Source of the DNA: Elgaria multicarinata webbii
Lineage: Eukaryota > Chordata > Lepidosauria > Squamata > Anguidae
NCBI RefSeq assembly: GCF_023053635.1
Contig: NC_086172.1
Location: 92,160,181 to 92,224,180 of the forward strand
Direction: 5' to 3'
Length of the DNA: 64,000 nt
Shown here: positions 23,701 to 35,700 of the stretch, in pieces
How positions within the stretch are numbered: the first letter of the stretch is position 1
Layout: the number at the start of each line of letters is the position of its first letter
Made by a program: the position numbers and the translations under genes
Notes under the pieces: generated by a model
Told to the model about the DNA's origin: nothing
The model's database searches: none
Seen by the model: the letters and a program-made list of their open reading frames with translations, nothing else

Positions 23701-26700
23701 AAACTTGAGCTGACAGTCTTATGCTGTTTGGGGCCATGTTGTATCCCTATCTTTCCCTTTCTCTCCAGGCAAACTCCAACACATTACCCACTACAGTGTC
23801 CCTTCGCCAGCTTACTATTCTATGATAGTCAGTTGATACCTTAAAAAATAGGTACACTATTGTTATGTTCTTTGGAGGGTGTGTGTTTTTATATACACAC
23901 GGACATGCATATGTATGTACACAGACACACAGATATGTACATGCAACACACCCACACACAGAGAGAGAGAGAAAGAGATGAATGCTGTTGCCTGCATTTT
24001 GGACTTTCTTTGGTGGGGGCATGGTCATGATGAGTGACTGCACTTCAAAATTTACCATGCTTATACGTATATAAGTCTTCTTTCTTAGTAGTTCTGTTTT
24101 GGTTATATAGTCACTGGCGCTGAGAGAGAGTGATTCTTAATCTCAGTAGACTGAGATCACCTTCTGAGGCCCTTCCTCTCACTATCTGAAGTGAGGTGGA
24201 TTGGCGATCAGGGAAAGGACCTTCTCAGTTATGGCACTCCGACTCTAGTATGCTCTTCCTAGGCTCACCTGACACCTACTCTTATGTCTTTCCAGTGGCA
24301 ATTACCTTTTTTTATATTCCAGGTCTTTTAACTTTTGCTGTGCTGCTTTCATCTGCCATTTTTTAAATTTTATTATTTTAAATTTATATTTATATTTGTA
24401 CACTGCCCTGAAAATATTTATATTGAAGGGCTGCATATAAATCCTTTAAATAAGTAATATATCTTTCTGATACAAAAGTCCAAGTGTAGAATAGCAACAA
24501 CATTTAATTAAAACAACAAAAAGGCTTTCCTCCGCTAAATTAGGCTGCTGAAACAAAGAAAATGGGTTCAGGGGTGGGAACCAGGAGTTGACTTTTGTGA
24601 GAAAAAACTGTGAGCTTTGTACTAGTACTGAAAACAAATTCCTCGACTGAACACATGTTTGGAGGCGACCTGTTCCTTCTATGTATATGTCTGCTCTTCT
24701 TAGGGCTCAATCCTATGTGCAGTGCTGTCAGCCTCCAAACTCAGAGGCTGCCAAGTATCCCATTCAGGGCGGGATCGCCTCTTTGCTCCAGTTGCCCTGC
24801 ATTTCTGCCAGATGGGTGATTTCACCGTTTAGTAGTGGTGCCTCGGAAAAGGAGGGAAGGAGGTTGGGCAGCTCTATCACAGTCATCCCAGAATCCTCCC
24901 CTCCCCACCCCTAGCAATGCCCCCTTTTTCCTGCCACCATTTTCTGAGCACAGAGAGGTAGCTGGTGCAGTTTCCTCTGCACTGGCTATGAGGGGCAGAG
25001 TGCAGGGAAAGAGGTTTTGTGGCTCTGAGGCTGGAGCCCTGTTTCTGACCTTGGAGCCTAGAAACTGAACTATTCCAGACACTGTCTGGGGGTGGGCATA
25101 GGATTGCTCCCTACACTACTAATTTTCACATGGCTCTCATTGGTGGACCTTGGAATTATTAAAGAAAGCAAAGTAGATCCAGGATGTCTGAAGTTTGTTC
25201 ACCCCGGGCTAAAAATTAAATGTGAAATGTGGAAATTTTACATAGCCAGTCAAGAAGCAGTGATTATTCATATCAATCTGTTTTGTATTTTGACAGGTAA
25301 TTCATATAACATTCCAATTTGCCTATGGATTTTAGATTCTTATCCTTTTACGCCTCCAATTTGCTTCTTGAAGCCCACTACAAGCATGGGGATTTCTGTA
25401 GGAAAACACATAGATGCCCGTGGAAGGATCTACTTGCCATATTTACAAAACTGGAGCCATGTAAGGACTATGTGTATGCATTACATAAAATGTTATTCAT
25501 TATTTTATTAAAATCAGTTGACAATTTTTGCCTCATTCTTTACTTAACATCATGTATATATTATACCTTAATTGTATAAATATATACCTTTTAAGAAGTG
25601 CACTCATTCTTCCATATATAATTGCATGCACACACAAAACACAGGATAAAAGAGAAACAATTTATCTGACTAGCAAAAACTTGTTATTATGAGTGTGTGT
25701 GTATGCATGTAGTGAGGATCCCTGTCACTAAGGGACAAAAAGCAGATTTTGCCCAGTGCTGTCTCCAAGCAAAGTGCTTTACTTCTGCCCTATTGGCAAC
25801 CATTCACTTATAAGGGGGAAAGTAGAAGCTTGCCATCAGAAACATCTTTGGGATGGGTCCCTGTCCTCTTGTGCCCCTGTCCAAGCCTTTATCAGAGGCA
25901 GTATGCCTATGTGCACCAGTTGCTGGGGAACATGGGTGGGAGGATGCTGTTGCACTCATGTCTTGCTTATGGATCTCCCGTTGATAGCTGTTTGGCCACT
26001 GTGTAAACAGAATGTTGGACTAGACGGACCCTTGGTCTGATCCAGCATGGCTCTTCTTATGTTTATAAATATATATCCTCAATCTTGGATTCTTTGTTAC
26101 ACTAGATTGTGGGGGGAAATTGAGAACTGGCTCAGGAAGAACAAAATACTAATTTTAGAAACTTTCCTGTATTTCTACGTGCACAAAAATTGTATTAGAA
26201 TGCCTCATATTTTCAGTCAATTGAGAGGCATGAAAGGCTGCCGTTATCCTTTTCTGAATTTTTTTTTTTTGTAAGTAGAAGATTGTTACCTGAAACATGG
26301 TTCTCATTATTGATGTATTGATGTATGTATTTCAGCCACAGTCAATGATCATAGGGTTGTTAAAGGAAATGATTACAAAATTTGAAGAGGAGCTCCCTCT
26401 GTACTCATTATCATCTTCGGATGCAGCCAGACAATTGGAGCTGCTCACTTATATTGCAAAAATCACTGAAGGTGTGTATCTTTGTTGGAAACTTTGTATC
26501 CAGTATTCATAATAGCAATATGTCATATGTTGATGACCTTTGCTTTGGGTTTTCCTTTAAGAGTCCAGTCCAGTGCCATGCTACACTGTAGCATCCAGAG
26601 CGGGTCTGATGCAATGGAGTCCCTTGTCCAGCCCTGAAAATTTTCCCCATCCCTGTGTTAGGGCACTACTGAATGCATTGCAGAATATTGGTCAGGTGGT

Positions 26701-29700
26701 GGAAAGTGGTTATAGAGAGGGCTTGTGGGTGGGATGTATTGAACACAGTAGGACTTACCTCCAAGTAAACATACATGCATAGGATCAGGCTATATGCTGT
26801 TTGTTTGGCCTTGGATGCTTCCAGACAGAGGACTCTTAGCATTAGCAATCTTAAGGCATTGTACAGCTGTTCCAGTCTTTTCCCCTTAATGGATTTTCTG
26901 CATTAAGGGAAGAGATAGAAAAAGCTGTAAGAAGACATAGGAGGGACATGAGTAGAAAATGACGGTGTCTGGACCCCTACATAAATTTCCATGAAGCCTC
27001 ATCTTGGAAGCACCCTTCACAGACTGCCATTATTGCAGTTAATCTTTTGTTTCATCAGCCGATATTTTTCATGCAACTTTGGAGTTTACAATTTTCAGAT
27101 CTATTTATATAACCTGCCATATATTATTTTAGGTGAAAGCAACATACAGTCAAGGGGAGATGGGAAGAAAAACAATGGAGGACTTAACAAAGTTACAGTG
27201 ATTGGAGCAGGGGATCTGGGCCTCGCTTGTGCACTGGCTATTTCAGCAAAGGTATGTACTTCATAAGAAAGTAGCATTATCATTCTTTCAGTAATAGTTT
27301 CAAACTGGGATAAAAGAAATTATTCTTGAAAATATATAGGAACATATGCACGAAGTATACTTTTCTCCATAACATATATTTATGGAGAATATAGGACTGG
27401 AAGCAATTGATTGAATGATTGATTGATTACAGATTAACAGTGCAATCCTATGGATGTTTACATAGTACCAGTGCAATCCTACAGATGTTTTATTTTTTTT
27501 AAAAGACCCACTGTGGTCAATGGAGCTTACTGCCACGATACAGGCTCTGAACACCAGACCTCACGTCTGCCACCACTTCTTATGGGGCGACACAGGCTCT
27601 GAACACCAGACCTGGCCGAGGCTACTCCCTGCTCAAGCCAAGCACCACCACTTGGTACGTCAGAGGCAAGGGATAAAGCCCACCTTCCTCCAAACTATGT
27701 GGAGAAAGTGGTTTAAAATGGAGAATGGATTTTAATGTATATAATAATGCGCTGTGAGTTATATCTGCTTAGGTGAATGATTGTCAGAGTGGGTGCTGAA
27801 TGTGTAAACTTAAGATGATAAACGCCAAACAGACACGTGGGATTTTTGTGGTAGTTTTAAAACAATCAAAATTTATTTTTAAAAGTTCATAAGCTTTGTT
27901 TCAAATAACAACATTTAAAAACCTTTTTGAAACCTTCCATACAATCCTGTCACTCTCACATTCGCGCTTTCCTTTTTCTCACACAATCACTCTTGAACTT
28001 TCTTTATTCTCACTATTGATTAATATACTTCCACTACGTGCACACCACACTCTAAAGACACCACTCACTACACTGACTCTCAAATTTCCCAGAACTTAAG
28101 TACCATAAATACAGAGAGCACTACAGACTCTAAGAGTACCTAACAAGTCTCCCTGAAAAGCTTTCCTGAAAAGGACAAGAACAAGAACTCACAATCCCCT
28201 CAGTCATTCCCTTATATATCATTCCTCCCCCCTCCCAAGACATTGTAACTCCGCCCACTCAGGCCAACATTCTAAAAACCACAGACTTACAAACTGCAGA
28301 CATACATTTGGAATTGACTTGTGGGGTGTAACACCACACTTACTCCCAGGTAAGTCCTATACATATCTGAGAGTAAGCCCCATTGAATGTAGTGGAACTT
28401 GTTCTGAGTAAATATCCATAGGATTGCACTGTAAGGTTCTATTTTAACTGTTTTAATTGTTTTTACTGCTTTTAAATTATATACTGGTTTTAACTTGATT
28501 AATGGTTTAATTTGTTTTTAGCTGTGTATATTTATTGTTTTATATTGTATGATTTAATCTGTACGCCGCCCTGAGACCTTAGTGATATAGCGCGGGATTC
28601 AAATGTTTTAAATAAATCAAATAAAATAAATATTTGCACAAGCTCTCAGCACAGGGCAACCATAGTTCTTAGTAAGCTTGTGCTGACTTCTAGCTGTGCA
28701 ATGGCTCCCACTGAAGTCAGCCTGAACTGACTTTAAACTTGCTATCACAAGCACTCGAAAAGCTACTGCCTCAGTAGAGTGCTAAACGCCCCCGTCTAGC
28801 CCAACTGTTTTTTGCGTGTAACATCAGTATGCATGTGACCACCTCAGCCATAGCAGCTGCTAGTAGAAGTCATGTCAGGTTGATTGAAATGACTTCCATG
28901 TGTGAGAACAGTGTGAGAATAGGCCCTAAAATTGTGCAGTGAGAGACTGATCAAGTACTGATGTCATTGTTGTTCATGTCTTCAGACGTGTTTTCCAAAT
29001 AAGAAATCCCTTATCTAAAGAATTTTGTAGGAAGAACTGTTGTCTTGATTGAATATCCTCAAAATATCACTTATATTGGAGTAATACTTACAGATTTATC
29101 TGTAGTTTAAAAGCCAGATAGGTAACTGATCAAAATATTTCATAATGCAACATTGGAAATTATTGGAAAATATTGAATCCACTGGTTTGAATCCAAAGAT
29201 CCATGATTAGTTCCATTAGCTTGGACTTCAGCTTCTCAAATGAGATTCCTGATGCCACATTGAAAACCTACTTGGCAACTGAGTGTGTTTCAAAAATAGT
29301 TTGTGATATGGCATTGGAGCGTACTGTTCAGAGGGAGAAAACTTTAACAATTCCTCACTCCATCCGAGCCTTAAGCATAACTAAAAGTACCTTTATGGAT
29401 CCCTGCCATCTGTGTTTGATGAATAAATTGACATGGTCCTCAGCCAGTTATAAGCTATAGAATAAGCCTAGAAAAGATATATTCTGGCTGTAGCTGGCTT
29501 CAGGATCACATGATACTAGTTTGGCAGCTTGTGCAAGAACTATGAAGTACAATTTTCAGGAGAGTAGACCTGCTAGCCTGTTGTAGCACCTTACAGATGA
29601 ATACATTCATTCTCGCATTAGCTTTCATGGCTTAAGATTTTTGTGAGAGGCTTCTGAGTTGGAATTGAATCTTAATGAATTCTGTTACCAGAGGCTTTAT

Positions 29701-32700
29701 TTAGGATAATGGGACTGACTTCAGAGTAGACACTGATTGCACCAATTGTTTTTGCTTTAATGTTTTGGAATTTGACATAAAATATATTGTACAAGTTTCT
29801 TTCTGTTTTTGTAGTACTGTTAGTATCCTGTTTGGATTGAATCCCATGGATTTCTCTCCAGAATACAAGTCCATATTTTTCTTGGATGAAGAACTTTTTC
29901 TTTTCTTTTGTAAAATCTATGCAGGGTGTTGCTGACAAGGTAGTTGTCTTGGACTGCTCAGAAGGCACAATGAAAGGAGGAACAATGGACCTGGAAATCT
30001 TTGCCCTGCCAAAGGTTGAAATCAGTAGAGGTAATTTGTTTAGTTTGTGTATGTGACCTTTCCAAGTAATTCTCAGAATTGTTGGTGAGAATGTTTCACT
30101 TTTGGCAGTAATATTTTCAAGCATGAGAATGTAGAAGTTCAGTGCTAAATTAGTGAAAAAAGCCACATACCGCTTTTGTTCTGTGCTCTTTCATAGTTAA
30201 GCTTGCCCCTTGCAAATTAAGCATCATCTAATTGAAATACATTGTAAGCTGAAGCATTTGCTATAAGGACTGCTCTGCAAGTTACAAAATTCTTATAGGG
30301 AAGGCATGTCCACTTAGGAATTTGCTTACTCATACATTTATTATTTATTATTTATGACCGTTATTTGCAGATTGTAATGTGTGGATGATCCTACACATAT
30401 GTAAATTGTTATTTTTTTAAAAGAGTTTTGACTCACCTTTCAGGGTGCATTGTCCTCAGAAGGTCATTTATAGTATTATAAAATACAAATATACAATTAC
30501 AACCAAACACGGATATACAACAAATACAGCAGCAGCAGCAAATGATTTTTTTTATAGCCAAATGCAGATTAGAATAAATGTGTCTTCAGAGTTGTGTTTA
30601 AAAAGCCACCAGTGATGAGACCATACATATCTCCCTGGGGAGGGAATTCCAAAGGTGTTGGAAAAAGCTCTACCTAGTACCTTCCAGCCTAATCTCTTTT
30701 GCTGGCAGGCCATAAGAGCATAAGAAGAGCCATGCTGGATCAGACCAAGGATCCAGCTAGTCCAGCATTCTGTTCACACAGTGGCCAACTAGCTGTCAAC
30801 TGGAAACCCACAAGCAGGGCATGAGTGCAACAGCACCCTCCTGCCGATGTTCCCCAGCAATTACTGCCTCTGATACTGGAGGTAGCGTAGAGAGTATGGC
30901 CTCTGACACTGATCTTAATGCTTGGGCAGGCTCAACTAGTGTTCAAATAAGGCAGTCCCAAACAAACATGTATCTCTAGATAGAGAAGCAAAAATCTACA
31001 TGTCCAATTCATAGACTTTTCTAAAAAAAAAAAAATGAAGTAGCTCTGACACTCAAGCCTTGACATTTGCAGAAATGGGTTACAATTCTTTCTTTGTGTC
31101 TCTTAGATTTTTCTGCCTCAGCAGACTCAAAAGTGGTGGTGCTTACAGTTAATTCTTTAGGCAACGCTCAGTCCTATCTGGATGTCATACAGAACAATGT
31201 GGAACTCTTCAGAGGCATTATTCCATCAGTAGCACATTATAGTCAAAACAGTGTACTGCTTGTGGCTTCTCAACCAGGTATGACAATGCTTAGCTTTATG
31301 ATTTATTGGTCCTGGCCTGGATATATTATTTGTAATTAATATTCTTTTACTTAACAGGCATGTTTCTTAATGGAGACTGCACGGTGTGCTCCCTTTGTAG
31401 TAATATTCAACCACTAGAGAATAATTTTGAGTATTGTTAGAAGGCTCCCTGTTCTAAACTATTTTATGCTATGTTTTTATTTTATTTATTTATTTATTTA
31501 AGTATTTTTATGCCGCCATTCAGCCAAAAAAGGCTCTCATGGCGGCTTACAAAAGTATTTCTTGACAGTCCCTGCCCACAGGCTTACAATCTAAAAGACA
31601 TGACACAAAAGGAAAGGGGATTGGGAGGGAGGAGGAGGAGGGGGAAAAGGAAAGCAAACTCAGGCACTACAATCTTAGTTGGAAATATGTTTATGTTGAT
31701 ATTTATAAGGACTAGTGCTTTCTCATTATCTTCTAGACAAATGATAGATTCCTTAAAAACCAGTATTTTCTTGTTTCCAAAGGTGTGTTTTTTAATATAA
31801 AACTATGTTTAATACATAGTGTGATTGAATCCCATTGCTTATTACTCAAAGAATCAGTAAATAGCAAGACTGTGATCCTAAATAACTTATTGGAAAATCT
31901 AACTGAAATCTGTGGGTGGTATCCAATTGGTGTCCCTCTGCTGACAGAAGGCTTCCATCAGTAGAATGGGATAGGGGGATTTAGAGGGGCTGCAAGGTGG
32001 AGGAGGACTGCTGAAAATTGTCAGCTTCCCCATTGCCTTCCATCAGCAGCAGGACACCAATTGGGATACCATCCATAAGGACTTACTTCCAAGCAAACTT
32101 GCTTAGTTTCTTGGTGTATGTTCTGGGAGTGGCCAGTAAAGAAAGATACAATTTTGCAGGATTGAAGCTTCGTAGTTTGTAAACTGATAACTGTCCAGCA
32201 GTTCAAACACAAATGTTGTGGTGGTGTAATGGCAAAATATCTGTAAGAGTGCAACAAAGTAATAACAAAATAATAACAAAAAACTAATAATAACAAAAGC
32301 AGTGTACAAAGAATGTGATTTTGATTACCCAGTTGTATTGGATACATGAATGTACTAGACCTTTTGAAGCTTAAAATGGAATGTAAAAAGCTACAAATCT
32401 TACTAAAAGATCCGTCACGATATTAGTCAGAGATTTTACATTGTTGAAATGAATAGAATTACTGATATCTAGTTTCTTGCATCTGCTACATGACTGATGA
32501 AAACATTATACTTTTTCACTTAATTGTAGACCTTCATGTTTTTTATATATATTTTTGTCAAATGTACAGTGGAAATAATGACATATGTGTCCTGGAAGAT
32601 GAGTGGATTTCCTAAAAGCAGAGTTATTGGTATTGGTTGTAATCTAGACTCAGTGAGATTCCAATATATTATTACAAACCTGTTGAAAGCCCAAACCAGA

Positions 32701-35700
32701 GGCAAAGATAACTGGATTATTGGTGAACAAGGGGAAAACAAAGGTAAAATTATGGCATGTAATTTAGTGTTGTACATTTTAGATCTGCTTTGGATTTTGT
32801 ATTAGAATTGGGATGTTGCAGTTTCCTTTCAGAAAACATAATTTTCTTCTTTTTAATCAAAGTGCTGAAGATAGAGACATGACATAACTTTAAATTGTTG
32901 TGATTTTGTTAATGAATAGTTTAGAGGAGAAATTGAAGGGGGAATATTTTGGGTCTGTCTGCAGTGCCAGCTTTCCCAGTTATGTGTTTTGAGGTTCTAG
33001 TTTTCATTGCTTACAATATAAATTATGGAATTCACTACCACAAGATGTAGTGATGGCCACCAATTTGGATGGCTTTAAAAGGGGATGGATAAATTCCTGG
33101 AGGAGAATGCTATCAATGGCTACTAGCCTTGATGGTTATGTGCTGCCTCCAGTATCCGAGGCAGTACGCCTGTGTGCACCAGTTGCTGGGGAACATGGGT
33201 GGAAGGGTGCTGTTGCACCACGTCCTGCTTTGTTGGTCCCTGGTCGACAGCTGGTTGGCCACTGCGTGAACAGAGTGCTGGAATAGATGGACCCTCGGTC
33301 TTATCCAGCATAGCACTTCTTATGTTCTTATATTTGGGTGTTTGTTTTTTGGTCATTTACACAATCTCAGGCACAATATCTTTTCTTTTGTATCTGTAGC
33401 GCTGGGTTATTGAGTAATCTTAACAGAATGCGTTCTGGATCCCCCTCCCCCAGCTCTTTGATTAATGTACAAAAGAGAAGAGACATCATGAACTGCAGTC
33501 AGAAAGCGGGAAGAAGTTGATTCCTCTCTTTATTGCAAAACACAGACTACAGTTATAAGAGGCAGAAGAATAGAAACATTTATGAATAGAATCCTACAAT
33601 TGTTATTAATTGTCTAATTTTAAAGTAAAATAAAAAGCACATACTCTAAAGTGAAATTCTTATTAAAATCAAATCAAATGTTTTGAAATAAAATTGATCA
33701 TAATTATCTTATTCAGTGACAGCCTGGAGCACTTCTCATTCAGTGACAAATCATCAGGGTGAAGATTTAGCAAACCATAACGCCCAGCAGCAATTGGCTA
33801 ACAGGTAAAAATATTACAACACAATCCTATGCATGTCTATTCAGAAGTAATGTCTGTTCAAAACTAAGTCTTACTGACTCTGTTCATATGACACACTAAG
33901 CCATGGAGGTTAAACATTTTGAGCTAAACATTATGGTTTAGTGTACCATGTGAACCATTCCTAATCATGGTGGCTATATATAACCATGGTTTAAACACGT
34001 TCACTAACCATTTGCTGCAAAATGGTTAGCAGCCTAACCATGGCTTAGCATGTTTTCTGAACAGGCTCACTGACTTTAATGGGGCTTACTCCCAGGTTTG
34101 TGAGTGTAGAATTGCAGCCTAAATGTTCATTTTCATCTATATCTGAGTTAACACAAAGCAATTTTATTTTTCTGCTGTATCTAAATCAGTTGAACCACAC
34201 TTGTTGATATGTTCAAAGATGAGTATGCAGAACAAAAAAAGGTCATGTTACTTGCTAGGGAAGTGCATTTGGATTTGTTTGTTTTTACTTTTATGTAGAG
34301 CCATCGAAGTCCTGAAAGGAAAAGGCCAAAGATCCTGGTCTGTTGGTCTGTCAATAGCTGATCTGACTGACAGTATATTGAATGATAAAAGGAAAGTACA
34401 TTCCATATCAACTATGGTGAAGGTAAGCATGAGTCTAATCTGATTTTGCTCTTTGTAAAAGAGCAAGCATTGATTCGTAGATTTCTGAAATTACACATAC
34501 TGTTATGGGCCTCAAAATAAAATATACTGTGAGATAGAATTAAGCAATAGGTAAATCCATAGGGCAGTATCTAATACTGCCACTACACTTCCACTGTTTT
34601 TGTTGAGCCAGTGGGGTTCATAGTAGTGCAACAGGACACTAGTGCTTCCTAAAGCAACCTTGTAAACAATTGGAAATGCTTGTATCTGGAATGGGGACAG
34701 ATCAACAGAGCTCCATTCTGCAAACTCTGCTGATCTGCCCTGTTCCAGAAATGAGTACTTTGGCTTATTTTCATTTGCTTCAGCATCTGTTAGCTTCCTA
34801 TTGTGCTAGTCGTGGGTCCTTCTAGTGCACAGGTAGCATTGGATACTGCCCATTATGTGCAACAAACCACCTTTATTTCATTGGATAGGAAATATCATTT
34901 CGGGGCCAACAAGACGACATTAATTTCATAAATGCAATTAACGTGCATATTTTTATTATGTAAAAACCAACCATGGGGCAGCCTCCATAGGTGCCAATGC
35001 GAGCTTCCCTTGAAATGCAAATATTAGCTTCGGAGAGGCCTCTTTAATGGAGATTGTGGGAGAGGAAGACGGAATTAAACTTTCCCTCTCCACTTTCCAC
35101 ACTCCCAAAGCAGCTTTGGCTTCCCATACCTGCTGTTTACATAACAACAAATATGGATGCTATATCCTTTTCATCCCTTTTTATCAAAACAAGCATCCCT
35201 ACCCATGCTGTGATCTGGGTGGTACAGGTTTGCATCAGCTGTTGTGGCTCTTGTACACCAAAAAGACCTATAAGGTGTGGTGCAATGAGGTTGGAAGTGA
35301 TCTTCTTGCCTTTGTTGGAGCAGTATTCTTATGTGGTACAGCTGTACTATTACAAAGGCACAAGTGTGTAGCCACCAGTATAGAAGTGCTGGTGACTATC
35401 TGGCTCTGAATGGGGTCTGTGGTTAGGTTTCAGCAATAGTTTGAAAACTGCAATTATGCTTCTTCCCTACGGAGGCTAGGTTTGCTTCCTCTTTGGGTTA
35501 AATAAATGTCAGAAGTACCATTCTACAGTCAGTATTTGTATTGCAAGTAAGGGATGGATGTGAAAAAGAAAACTGAACAGTGTTTTTGCTTGCTTATTGG
35601 CTCAGTTTTAAAGCACCAAGGTGAGTTGGAAGCCAAAGATATTCAGTCTTGCTCTGTATGGCCTGCAGGATACAGTAATCCTATTTATAGTGCAATATAT

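Noticed and set aside
29672-30166. 164-residue frame on the minus strand
   Set aside because: Lies opposite UEVLD exon 7 and its introns; no recognised domain.
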